Assembly (NCBI RefSeq): GCF_036898095.1
Contig: NC_090743.1
Span: forward strand, 24,093,926-24,157,925
From: Palaemon carinicauda
Taxonomy: Eukaryota; Arthropoda; Malacostraca; Decapoda; Palaemonidae
Reading direction: 5' to 3'
DNA length: 64,000 nt
Part shown: positions 32,412 to 43,199 of the stretch, piece by piece
How the letters are laid out: each line of letters begins with the position of its first letter
Numbering within the stretch: the stretch's first letter is position 1
Made by a program: the position numbers and the translations under genes
The notes under the pieces: generated by a model
What the model saw: the letters and a program-made list of their open reading frames with translations, nothing else
Told to the model about the DNA's origin: nothing
The model's database searches: none

Positions 32412-34267
32412 TCTCTCGCGGGCCAGAGGGGAGCAACTAACGTCAACCTTGTCCCTTCGTGAGAGGCGAACTTCTGCAGTACCTTGTTGACAATCTTGAA
32501 CGGGGGGAATGCATAAAGGTCTAGATGGGACCAATCCAGTAGAAAGGCATCTATATGAACTGCTGCTGGGTCCGGGATTGGCGAGCAATAAATTGGGAGC
32601 CTCTTGGTCATCGAGGTTGCAAAGAGATCTATGGTAGGTTGGCCCCATGTGGCCCATAGTCTCTTGCACACATCCTTGTGTAGGGTCCATTCTGTTGGGA
32701 TGATTTGACCCTTCCGACTGAGGCAATCCGCCATGACATTCATGTTGCCTTGAATGAACCTCGTTACTAGAGAAAGGTTTAGATCTCTTGACCAGGTGAG
32801 GAGGTCCCTTGCGATCTCGTACAACGTCATAGAATGGGTCCCTCCTTGCTTGGAGATGTACGCCAAGGCCGTGGTGTTGTCTGAGTTCACCTCCACCACC
32901 TTGCCTAGAAGGAGGGACTTGAAGCTTTTCAAGGCCAGATGAACTGCCAGTAGCTCCTTGCAGTTGATATGTAACGTTCTTTGATTCGAGTTCCAAGTTC
33001 CCGAGCATTCCCGACCGTCTAATGTCGCACCCCAGCCCGTGTCCGATGCGTCCGAGAAGAGAACGTGGTTGGGGGTCTGAACAGCCAGGGGCAGACCCTC
33101 TCTGAGGTTGATGTTGTCCTTCCACCAAGTCAGTGATGACTTCATCTTCTCGGAAATGGGGATCGAGACCGCTTCTAGCGTCTTGTCCTTTTTCCAGTGA
33201 ACAGCTAGGTGAAATTGAAGGGGACGGAGGTGCAGTCTCCCTAACGCAATGAACTGTTCTAGGGATGAAAGCGTCCCTATCAGACTCATCCACTGTCTGA
33301 CTGAACATCGGTCCTTCTTTAGCATGTTCTGGATGCATCCTTTGGCTTGACTTGTTCTGGGGGCCGACGGAAAAGCCCGAAAAGCTTGACTGTGAATCTC
33401 CATCCCTAAGTACACTATAGTTTGGGATGGGACCAGTTGGGACTTTTCCATATTGACCAGGAGACCCAATTCCTTGGTCAGATCTAGAGTCCACTTCAGA
33501 TTCTCCAGACAGCGACGACTGGAAGAAGCTCTTAGAAGCCAGTCGTCCAAATAGAGGGAGGCTCTGATGTCCGCTAAATGCAGGAATTTGGCAATATTCC
33601 TCATCAGTTTCGTAAAGACAAGAGGAGCCGTGCTTAGGCCAAAGCACAGGGCTTGAAATTGGTAGACAACCTTTTCGTAAACGAACCTCAGAAAAGGTTG
33701 GGAATCTGGGTGGATGGGGACGTGAAAGTAAGCGTCCCTTAGGTCTAAAGAGACCATCCAGTCTTCCTTCCTGACCGCTGCTAGAACAGACTTTGTGGTC
33801 TCCATGGTGAACGTCTGCTTTGTGACAAAGACATTCAGAGCACTGACGTCTAGCACCGGCCTCCACCCTCCTGTCTTCTTTACCACTAAGAAGAGACGGT
33901 TGTAGAAGCCCGGGGATTGATGGTCCCGGACTTTGACTACCGCTCCCTTTTCTAGTAAGAGAGACACCTCTTGCTTCAAAGCTAGTCTCTTGTCCTCCTC
34001 TCTGTACCTGGGAGAGAGATCGATGGGAGACGTTGCTAGAGGGGGTTTGCGTACAAACGGGATCTTGTACCCATCTCTGAGCAACTTCACAGATTGTGCA
34101 TCTGCGCCCCTTTTCTCCCAGGACTGCCAGAAGTTCTTGAGTCTGGCTCCCACTGCTGTCTGAAGAAGGTGGCAGTCAGACTCTGCCCTTAAAGGACTTG
34201 GTACCTTTCTTCTTATTCCCACGTCTCCCTTCGGCACGAGCACCTCCTCTGCTGGAGGCTCTGCCAC
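32117..34267 (-). CDS. DIRS-A copy 2 pol: RT, RNase H, methyltransferase-like (intact)
   Basis: A 716-residue pol starting MAEPPAEEVLVPKGDVG. It would copy element RNA to DNA and remove the RNA strand. RT has SLDLRDAYFHVPIHP, CFGLSTAPLVFTKLM and SLYLDDWLL. RNase H has LFSDASDTGWGATLDG, INCKELLAVHLAL, VEVNSDNTTALAYI and MADCLSRKGQ. The region after it has TIDLFATSMTKRLP, VHIDAFLLDWSHLDLYAFPP and LTLVAPLWPAREWF, seen in DIRS pol proteins and often called Dam-like. The start overlaps the gag end by 92 bp. The end overlaps the recombinase by about 295 bp. It is the only full-length pol frame in the window. Confidence 0.92.
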   Translation of the reverse strand: MAEPPAEEVLVPKGDVGIRRKVPSPLRAESDCHLLQTAVGARLKNFWQSWEKRGADAQSVKLLRDGYKIPFVRKPPLATSPIDLSPRYREEDKRLALKQEVSLLLEKGAVVKVRDHQSPGFYNRLFLVVKKTGGWRPVLDVSALNVFVTKQTFTMETTKSVLAAVRKEDWMVSLDLRDAYFHVPIHPDSQPFLRFVYEKVVYQFQALCFGLSTAPLVFTKLMRNIAKFLHLADIRASLYLDDWLLRASSSRRCLENLKWTLDLTKELGLLVNMEKSQLVPSQTIVYLGMEIHSQAFRAFPSAPRTSQAKGCIQNMLKKDRCSVRQWMSLIGTLSSLEQFIALGRLHLRPLQFHLAVHWKKDKTLEAVSIPISEKMKSSLTWWKDNINLREGLPLAVQTPNHVLFSDASDTGWGATLDGRECSGTWNSNQRTLHINCKELLAVHLALKSFKSLLLGKVVEVNSDNTTALAYISKQGGTHSMTLYEIARDLLTWSRDLNLSLVTRFIQGNMNVMADCLSRKGQIIPTEWTLHKDVCKRLWATWGQPTIDLFATSMTKRLPIYCSPIPDPAAVHIDAFLLDWSHLDLYAFPPFKIVNKVLQKFASHEGTRLTLVAPLWPAREWFTEVLQWLVDVPRTLPLRVDLLRQPHVKKVHPGLHALRLTAFRLSKDSRELEAFRRRQPGRLLEQGGHPLLESTSRSGKSSETGASRLQYPQPVPL

Positions 34268-36615
34268 GAAAGGGCGGAATGAATCTGGACGCTGGAGTGT
34301 CCATCCTGGGTCTAGACAAGGTAGGCAAAAGGGGTGGCTTTGCGGGCAGAGGACGCAACCAGGTCATGCGCGTCTTTTTGAATCAAGGAGGCAGCAATCT
34401 CCTTTATCAACTCCTCTGGGAAAAGGCACTTTGAGAGAGGAGCAAACATAAGTTCCGATCTCTGACACTGTGTTACTCCAGCTGACAAGAAGGAGCAAAG
34501 ATTTTCCCGTTTCTTGAGGACCCCGGAAACGAACGAAGCCGCAAGCTCACTGGAACCGTCCCGTATGGCCTTGTCCATGCAGGACATAATAAGCATGGAA
34601 GTTTCCTTGTCAGAAGGGGAGATCTTCCTGCTCAACGCTCCCAAACACCAATCCAAAAAGTTAAAAACCTCGAAGGCTCTGAACACTCCTTTCAACAGAT
34701 GGTCTAAGTCTGAAGGAGACCAACAAATCTTGGAGCGTCTCATGGCTAGCCTGCGGGGAGAGTCTACTAGACTTGAGAAGTCGCCCTGGGCAGAGGCAGG
34801 AACTCCCAAGCCGAGAACTTCTCCCGTGGCATACCAGACGCTCGATCTGGAAGAGAGTCTCGCAGGGGGAAACTAGAATGCTGTCTTCCCAAGGTGCTTT
34901 TTGGACTGCATCCATTCTCCCAACACTCGTAAAGCTCTCTTAGACGAGCGGGCGAGGACGAGCTTCGTAAAGGCAGGCGCGGATGACTGCGTGCCTAAAG
35001 CGAACTCAGATGGAGGAGAGCGTGGGGCCGCAGAAACAAACTGATCAGGATACATCTCCCTGAACAGTGCAAGAACTTTCCTAAAGTCCAAGGAGGGTTG
35101 CGTGGTCTTGGGTTCGTCGATGTCCGTATGCGGGTCGTCAATGTGTGCAGCGTCGTCATCATCAGAGAGTCCATCATCTGAATACTGAGGAGGAAGCGGC
35201 AAAGGAGTAGGAATAGGCTGGTCAGCTGAGTCCGGCAGCACGGGTGCATGCGTGACTGAACCGGACGCAACGTCATGGAACTGTTGCCCAGTCTGTGAGC
35301 TGGCAACAACCATAGCAGCGCGGGGGCGCAAAGCGTCTACTCCAGACTGTCTAGTCTGCTGTGGGCGAGTAGTGGTAACCACACTGGGTTGCCGAGGTTG
35401 ACGCACCGCGTCAAAACAAAACAACTTCGGTTGTTGTTGTAACTCGCGAACGTCAACGGAAGGTTCCGTGCGTCGCTGAACGTCAACATGCGGCTGGCAG
35501 GGTACACTGGAACGCATGGGTGGCGGGACTCTCACAGCTGGAGTGCGGGAGAAGGTAGCCTCAGCGTCCACTGGACGCACAACCGTGGGTGGTTGTAGGC
35601 TAGCGGTTGGTGCAGCGTCAACCTTCTCCGCACGAAAGTCCTGCATTAAAGACGTTAACTGTGTCTGCATGGTCTGCAGCAAAGACCACTTAGGGTCTAC
35701 AGTAGCAGGTGCGGCAACAGACGGTGTTACTGCCTGATGCGGTACCGCTTTGCCTCTCTTAGGAGGTGTGCAGTCATCGGAAGACTGCAGCGAGTCCGAA
35801 CTGACCCAGTGGCTACAACTGGGCCGTTGGACTTGCGCGGAAGGGACCGACTTGCGTTTAAGAGGCCGCGAGACCTTGGTCCATGGTTTCTTTCGAGAAA
35901 CATCTTCCGCAGACGAGGAATAAATGGGCTCTCTCGTCTTCGTGTGGGTGGGGCGATCTTGGTTAGATACGTCCGAAACCACGGAGGGAACGTCTGTTCG
36001 CTGATTAAAGCCTCTCGAACCCTTTGGTCGTACGACATTGCTTTTCCCCTGGGCTTGGGAGCTTGCAAGAGGTCCCGGACTAGGAGGACGACAGGCACGA
36101 ACAGACGAACCCTCAAGCGCAACACTATCTACAACACTTTCCACAACACTACCACTCACTTTGTCACTACCCACTGCACTCTTACAATTCAACTCCTTGA
36201 CGTCTGCCATGAGTTGGTTACGGTCACTCGCCAATGACTCGACTCTCTCACCCAGAGCCTGGATGGCACGCATCATATCTGCCATCGAAGGATGTTGAGT
36301 GCTAGAAGGGGGATCAGGAGCAACCACTACAGGGGAAGGAATAGGTTGTGGGGCATGAGGAGAGGAAAAATCAACGGAGCGAGATGAACTTCTCCTGACT
36401 CTATCTCTCTCTAGCCTACGTGTGTATTTCTGGAATTCGATGAAATCGAATTCCGAAAGCCCAACGCATTCCTCACATCGATCTTCCAATTGACAGGTCT
36501 TATCCCGACAATTGGAACAAACGGTGTGAGGATCGATAGAGGCCTTCGGAAGACGCCTTGAACAGTCCCTAGCATTACATTTCCTGAATTTAGGGACTTG
36601 AGAAGGGTCAGCCAT
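34176..36615 (-). pseudogene. DIRS-A copy 2 gag (stop plus frameshift)
   Basis: Starts MADPSQVPKFRKC at 36615 with the same cysteine cluster as copy 1 and is open for 580 residues to a TAG at 34873-34875, where copy 1 has Ile. The same frame continues to about 34330, where one extra base relative to copy 1 shifts it. The basic C-terminal tail (GRASSRGGARAEGRRGNKKK) is in the next frame, ending at 34176. The variable middle region differs from copy 1 by several indels of whole codons. Confidence 0.85.
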
Positions 36616-36820
36616 CTTGAATTAGTCAAAGGGGAATTCAAAATCTATCCAAAGTCGTCAACAAATAATCCAAAATCAATAAAAGAATGCAAGGATGTAT
36701 TGAAGATAACGTCTGCAAAGCGAAAGCTAATAACTAGAAATGTGTACTTCACCAAAATCTGTGAAAACCAATCCAGTAGGCAACAGCGAATTTAGTAGGT
36801 CTTGCCGGTGGCACGACAGA

Positions 36821-36982
36821 GAGAAAATTGAGTTCTGTGTTTACATTGAGTACTGAGTACCTGCTCGACAGATGGCGCTGTTGATGTACACCCCCTACCT
36901 GCATAGCGATCGCTGGCGTATTTTGAACGTAGAGTTTTTCTGTCGGGCAGCAGAGCTGCAGCTTATATAATCACCGGCTAAG
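36821..36982 (-). repeat. DIRS-A copy 2 inverted repeat, 5' side
   Basis: Partner of 30563-30724. Has the G variant (CCGGCTAAG) near its outer end. Confidence 0.93.
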
Positions 36983-37532
36983 TTTAATATTGAAAATATA
37001 GTTTTCATACATTTTGGTTATAGTCCTTATTATTATTTATCATATGAAATACCTTCCCTCTCTCTCTCTGAGGTGCCTTACTCTACACACGTAAAATAGA
37101 TTCAACAAAAATCTTTGCTTTTTTAGAAAGTATCAGATAAATACTACACACAATATAAACTTTTACTTTGCTTAAATCTATGTTCGATCGTAGGCTGGGA
37201 TTAAAGCGTCAGTCGATTTCGTCAGCTGATCTCTAGCTTTAGCCGACAGCATAGCGTATGCGTACTGAATAACGTCTAAAATAATCCTGGTTTTCGATGT
37301 TATCTGAACTTCGTTTAATTATTTTTGTACTTTTTGATTGTCAATTCCAGTTGTATTTTAACAACAGCAATTACCGATTGTCTTTATTTTGGTTTTGTTG
37401 TCAGCTGTTTTCAAGGTCACGACAATATCATGATTATGATCAAATTTAGTTAACAGAGTATTGTTGATATGATTTTGCTCCCTACCACGTAATCCCTGAA
37501 GAAAAGAACGAGCGCACAGTTCAACAAACTCT

Positions 37533-37625
37533 CGACCAGTTTTTTATTAAAATGCCTATCTAACAACAACAGATGAACCAGCTATTGATCCACAGTCTTC
37601 TACATACGCGATGTAAACAAAGATA
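37533..37625 (+). pseudogene. Pogo/Tigger transposase C-terminal remnant
   Basis: Reads QTLDQFFIKMPI, a stop, then in another frame TTDEPAIDPQSSTYAM. This fits the acidic, Ser/Thr-rich tail that ends many Tigger transposases after a QxTLDxFF motif. The DDD catalytic core is not visible in the 29899-46896 remnant. Confidence 0.55.
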
Positions 37626-37847
37626 TCGAGTATATATATTGGTAAATGTAACAACTAAGTTTATTTTATACGATTGTAAAATAATCATAATGACTCAATT
37701 TCCATTCTATACTATCTTAGAGCAAACCATATTCACAAATAATGAGCCCACGATGTACTGCAAACATACTAAATTGTAAACATCTACATTTACAAGTATG
37801 GATGCTCATTTATTCGTAAAAATAAAATTACTTTTTTGGGCTCAAGC

Positions 37848-38182
37848 CATGTCGTCCTGATGGAAGTTCCTTAAAGGCAGCTTCCTAGGGTATATTACAA
37901 CTACGGCGATATTCCCAGAGAATTTACCTTAAGGTACCCAGAATTCTAACTCCTGGAGCGAGTATCCCTAAAAAAGACCTTAGGGATATCGTAAATATCA
38001 GTGGACGTATTCTTGACACGCCTCATAGCAATCTATACCCCGAATAGAGTTAACACTTCGTAGGGGTCAAATGGCAAGAAAACGAAAACGAGAAAGAAAA
38101 GGGGAGAGCCGTTCGTAAGGCCCTCTCTTCTCCCGTTTCGTAAGCGTGCCCTGCGCCGATTCTGGCGCCATCTGCATTCCTT
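37848..38182 (+). repeat. DIRS-C inverted repeat, left arm
   Basis: 335 bp, reverse complement of 46281-46615 without visible mismatch. Contains GGCGCCATCTGCATTCC at its inner end, sharing GCGCCATCTG with the DIRS-A repeats. Confidence 0.93.
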
Positions 38183-40980
38183 TTTGCGTAGCTTTACAAC
38201 TCTGTGTTTTTTCCTGTGTTTCTACCAAAATCTTGGATTTACTCTCATATTATGCTTTCTCCAACTTCTTCTGCTTCGGATAAGTTGAGTACTATTTCTT
38301 TTATGTATAAATGTAGGCTCTTGGTTAAAATTAAAGTATTTATAAGAGTTATCTTTGATACAAGAGCTGTTGCCTGCTGGAGGCGTCGTGGACGCTGTCG
38401 CTCGCTAGAATAGGATTTATTTGTTAGCAAGAGCGACGTTCCCAGCCCCCCTGCGCTTTAATAATTAGCTGCTTAGCTTAATTAGGAATTCTGTTATGAT
38501 GCGTTAGTAGTGCGCCTGGCGAAAGCTTTGCCTAGGCTGACCAACACTAGTCTTCGTAACCTAGTTATTGGTCCTTGTACTTCCTGCATGATATTTAGTC
38601 TTCCAAGTGTGATTTTATATTGCTTAAAGCGTTAGGCAACGTTATACATACAGCCCTTTTCGAGTAATTTCCAAGATAGTATTGGAGTGAGTTTCGGTGA
38701 TTTAGGTAATCGATTCTCTTAGTGCCTAGGCTAGGTTGTCTTAGGTCTTGATAATATTATCTTTTCCCCGTTTGCTCCCTTCTCTTCGGGGAAGGGGCAA
38801 ACCCTTTCCCTCTGTTTAAGCCTTAGGCTTAACTCTAGTGGTTTGTTTGAATTAATTTTCAAATATAACTATGCTGGAGTAGTACTGTACCTTCCTGCTC
38901 CAACTGAATTGGTTCAGAGGGGGACAGTACAGCAGTGTATTAGTCTGAGTCCGTGTTGGTCTAGCGTGGGGCAGAGTCTCCCTTGCTGCCTGACACGGGC
39001 ATAGGAGGTTTATCCTCCTTGATTCACCTTGGAAGGTTTCGGTAATTATGATCCCTTCGCTCGGTGACCCCTCAGACTTGTCCTCTTTGCTGTTCCAGGT
39101 TCGGGATATGTTCCCTTTCCGGAATAGCAATTCCTTCCTTGCCTTGGTTTTAGGGAGGCAGCCAGTAGTGCCAGCCTCCCTCCCTGGATCTCTCTGGCTG
39201 AGATGAGCTTTCTTAGTTTGGAATGGTCCTTAACCAAGGCAAGGTTGGACAGGACCCTCTGTCCTTCCCTTCTATTTTCCGTTTCCTTTGTGTCAGTCGT
39301 CTCACATCCGTACCTAGCATAGGTTGGGATGGGGAGCTGACGTGGTCCCCTGTCGGCCGGCAGAGAGTGCCGACCGGCAGAGGCCCTATCCTTTGAGTGC
39401 TGCCCGGTCCTTCCTTGGTCCCTCAACCGCTGCCGTCTGTAGTTTCAGTAAGCAGTGGTTAGGAAGCTTGACTTAGTGTCTCCCCTTCCTCTCGGCACTC
39501 TTTCGGGTGTCGGGCGCGGAGGTACATAGCCTCTTAGCCCGGCACCCATTCTGTTGTCTTCTCTTGTGTTGTCCTTGCCGTCTGCCGGCCTAGTGGCCGG
39601 CCGTCGGTAGGGGGGTGTTCGCTAGTTCTCTTGCTGTCGGTCGGCGGTGGTCTTATGCCTTTGTTGGCCGGTCTCCTTGCTCACCTGCCGGCCGCTTTGA
39701 GTGGCGGCCGGCAGCCGGACGCTACCTGGAGTGGATGCCAGCCGGCAGGGTTTACTCACCGCTGCCGGGCCGGCCTGCTACATCACTCGGTTGGCCGGCC
39801 ACTAAGAGTGATGGCCGGCAGCTGGGTGCCAACCGGGTAGCTATGGACCGGCAACCACTACCGACCGGTTCAGGCATAGGAACTGGAGTTCTCCCCCGTC
39901 TGGGTGATCCTAAGTTGCATACTTGAGACCTACCTTTGGAAAAGGGGGTGGGGGTGCTGACCGGCAAGAGCCGGCCGGCACACCACCCTCATGTACTGTA
40001 TCAGTTCTTCCCTGTTTAATGTCTTCTACCAGGGGAGAACATGATATAGTAGGTTACAACACTGTCTTTTCTAACTTACTTGTGTTGCCTTGTGCAGTCA
40101 CTTGGTGTTGCCTTACAGGGATGAAAAGAGAACTCTTTTCATCTTTAGCCAGAATGGTAAAATCTTACCTTAGGTGTGAGCTACACCTAATTTCCCTCGG
40201 GAAATATGATCTTTGGTTATTCTAGCAAAGACTAACCATTTGATTTTAATGGCTGGTGGGCTTCCACAGGTGATTGTGGGGGATTCACAAGTATGTGTCT
40301 TTTCCTTATTCTTTGTGGTCTTGCACGACCCGTTGTTGTTGGCCTTACAGATAAGAAAGTGAGTTCTTTCTTGTTTACTATCCGGTATTTTAAAATCATT
40401 CCTTAGGGGGGGCTACACCTTCTTCCTTTGGAAATTTTCCATTGGTTAATCTGGCATAGATTAACTATACGATTTTATGAATTGGAAGGCTACAACAATT
40501 GGGTGTGCGGGAAATACAAGGATGTGTCTTTCCGTTTTGTTATGCTACTGTGCATATCCAGTGATACGTAGTTCACTTGATACTCATGGAAATTTCTTCT
40601 CTTTACAGGAGGACCATCCGTAGTGCGGATGTATTTCTGCAACGTCCGCAGTAGGGCTTCTGCGGACATGGTTCTGAAGGAGGCGTGTGGCATGCGCTGT
40701 CTCCACGGATGTTCTCCGGTATTGGGTTCCCCAGGTATGTTTCATATGCACTAACCTATCTATTGAGGTTTTTCTTTTCGCTTCGCTCAAAATCCGTTTT
40801 CGTCTCCCCTATAACGGTGGATTCAAGGGATATAGCTAGGGAGAAGCTTCGTACCTGGGTGAGGGGCTTTCAGAAAATTACCTCTGGACCTTATCTTCCA
40901 AATGAGAAGATGAGGGCTTTCTTTTCCTAGGGCATCAACTGTTACAGTGATTCCCCAACCTCAAGAGGAGGTCCCCTTAA
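38183..40980 (+). other. DIRS-C long leader / possible gag variable region
   Basis: No convincing single frame. The stretch 39560-39985 is rich in GCCGGC palindromes (about ten copies), with two plus-strand frames open across it. At 40777-40801 there is a 25-bp copy of the element's right terminal sequence. Nothing here shows the cysteine cluster found in families A and B, so gag may start later or be decayed. Confidence 0.45.
39560..39985. repeat. GCCGGC-rich tract in DIRS-C
   Basis: About ten GCCGGC and two GGCCGGCC sites in roughly 420 bp, with irregular spacing. Strongly different in composition from the AT-rich surroundings. Confidence 0.7.
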
Positions 40981-42600
40981 TTCAGATCCCGTGGATGCTG
41001 AAGTCACGGTCGCCTTGCTTAGCATCCAGTTGGACGACAGGATGCCAGACGTGTCCGAACGTCTGGAGGAAGACCTCCTGGCAGAAGGCCAGGATGAAGT
41101 TCGAGCTCCGGACAAGGTAGCGGAAGAGGCCGAGAGAGGTCGGCTGCTCCGGTTCAGGTCCTTGAACCTGCTCCCTCAACATCATCTGCTCTCGCAGTAG
41201 AGCAGGCCCTCCCTCCATTGTTGGCTTGATCCAACAAAGGCAGAGGGAGAAGAATGGGAAGGCAGCTGCATTGTAACTGCAGGGGCACATCCGGACTGCG
41301 AGGTCCGGTGGAAGGAGGTACCAGCTTCAAAGGAAGAGACAGAGCCTAAGGAGGTCGTAGTGATAGACCATGACAGGCTCATGCCTTGCTTTCTTCTTTG
41401 ATGAAAGAGAGGGGCGTCATGAACTCAAAGGTAGCTGTATTTGAGTAAGAGGCTCCCTTCCTTTGTGTCCTCTCCTGCCACAGCCTTCCCCCTTTTTTCG
41501 CTGAAAGGGTTTGCGGCGGTTTTGAAAACAGTCGAGGCTGGCAAGCCTTTCCCCTCCCTGGTGGAGTGTAAACCCTTGTTGCTGGCCTTTAGAAAGGAAG
41601 ATTTAGTAAGCAAAACAAGGACTGGAAGGACGTCCATCTTACCTTCTCAGTCCAGATGTGGGAGGCGGATTTTGTCGGATGCCGGTTCGGCGAGATCCTC
41701 TCTAAGCTGTCTGGGTTTCTTTTGCGGAGAGAACTCTAGACAAAAGAAAGACTGGCTGCCTCTTTGTCTCTTCAGTCCACGTTGAGACGATGACAAGTGA
41801 TCCCAAGGTCCATGAAACGTTCATGGTTGTGATCAAGACTCATCTGGCCACTGTGACGAAGGATCTCTACAGCTCCGTCAGGGCGAAGAGAACCTGTAGG
41901 GAATTCGAGTTCGCCCGGGCTACGATGAGGCACGAGCCAAGGAAACTAATCTCCTCCAACAGTTGGGACAAAGACCTTTTCCCTAGTGAGTCGGTCAAAA
42001 AGGTTGATAGGGCCGCCACGGACGATAGAAATCTTCTCCGGGAGTGGGGCCTGTCTACCAAGAGAAATTCTTCCCCGGATGGGGTCCCCAACCTTGGAGG
42101 AAGACTAAAAGGATTAGGATACTTTCTCGGCCAGCTAAGTCAAGTAGACATCAGCAGCAACGGCATTTGCTGATGCCCTCAGTGCCCCAGATGGTGGCAA
42201 AAACCCCGACCACACTTCAGTGGGTTCCCCAATTCGTGTCGACACAGTCTCCGGCATTCAACCCATCGTTCGAAGGTCAGTCAACTGCCTGTCGAACAAG
42301 CCTAGAGGAGCAGCCAGAATTTCGTCTAGGCGCCCCTCAAGGAGAAGGGGTTTCATGGGTGGTCGAGGTCAGAGAGGCAAGACCTCAGGACAACAGTCCG
42401 AGCGAGATGATATTGGTAGAAGGGAGTCTCCAACGCTTTTGGGATCGGTGGACCTTCGATCCCTGGGTCCACAGCCTACTCAAGAAGGGACTGGGCTGGA
42501 GCTGGTACAGCACTCCATCCCCATACCCTCGGCGTTTTTCCGATACTCCACCCCCGTTCTGGAGGAGTTCATTCATGAACTGTTAGAGGAAAAGTGATCC
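40980..42600 (+). pseudogene. DIRS-C gag-like region
   Basis: Fragments in several frames. 40991-41200 starts MDAEVTVALLSIQLDDRMPD and is acidic. 41441-41785 and 41790-42173 carry a helical stretch (VVIKTHLATVTKDLYSSVRA). 42220-42597 has an Arg/Gly-rich segment (RRPSRRRGFMGGRGQRGK), like a gag basic tail, and runs into the pol start (PVLEEFIHELLEEK). Identity as gag is inferred from position before RT. Confidence 0.55.
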
Positions 42601-43115
42601 GAAGGGTAAAGTCCATCTAATTCCAAGGGAGGCTGTTTTGTGTTCCCAAGAAAGACTCGAAAATCTCGGAGTCATTCTGGACTTGTCGCCACTTAACAGG
42701 TTCATAGCGAACTACAGGTTCAAGATGCTAACAATACAACACATAAGGACCTTACTGCCCAAGTGGGCAATTACCGCCTCCATAGTTTTGTCAGACGCCT
42801 ATCGGCACGTTCCAATCTATTGTCGATTCCCCTCCTACCTAAGGTTAAGGCTACAACGAAGACTATACGTCTTCAAAGCCATGCCTCTCGGGCTTAAAAT
42901 AGCCCCAAGGATTTTCACGATGCTTGCGAACGTAGTTCTCAGTCAATTACGCCTAAAGGGAATTCAGGTAGTAGCCTACCTGGATTTTTGGATGGGGTGG
43001 GCAGCACCCAGGACAGAATGCTTGCAAGCTTCCCTGTATGTGATCCATTTCCTAGATTATCTAGGCTTCAAGATCAACAGGAAAAGTCTCAACTTCCTCC
43101 ATCTCTAAGTTCCGG
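42600..43115 (+). pseudogene. DIRS-C reverse transcriptase (YLDF active site)
   Basis: The open frame 42638-43108 has LGVILDLSPLNRFIANYRF, the first catalytic box IVLSDAYRHVPIY, FKAMPLGLKIAPRIFTML and AYLDFWMGWA. The catalytic YxDD motif is changed to YLDF at 42977-42988, replacing the second aspartate. Frame changes are needed on both sides to join it to gag and RNase H. The order and motifs match DIRS RT. Confidence 0.82.
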
Positions 43116-43199
43116 TGGGTGTGAATCCACTGGGACCTAATGTCACACCGTTTTCTCCGTCATGGCGGAGAAAAGAAAGGAGATAGCTGGTTCTGTCAA

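Larger units (their letters stand above)
30522..36996 (-). mobile_element. DIRS-like retrotransposon, family A copy 2
   Basis: A 6.5-kb element with the same layout as copy 1. Its inverted repeats are 30563-30724 and 36821-36982, identical except for one base (ACCCGG in the left arm, AGCCGG in the right). The internal complementary region is at 30771-30863. Pol is intact, while gag has a stop and a frameshift and the recombinase has a deletion of about 56 bp. It is inserted in the Tigger-like element, in the same orientation as ADPRS. Confidence 0.93.

Noticed and set aside
31701..33866. A 721-codon minus-strand frame in DIRS-A copy 2 as one protein
   Set aside because: Its first two thirds are an out-of-frame reading of pol. 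Only the last third, from about 32411, is the recombinase.
39615..39926. A 103-codon plus-strand protein in the GCCGGC-rich tract
   Set aside because: A second frame is open over the same bases and the peptide is dominated by the repeat word. No domain recognised.
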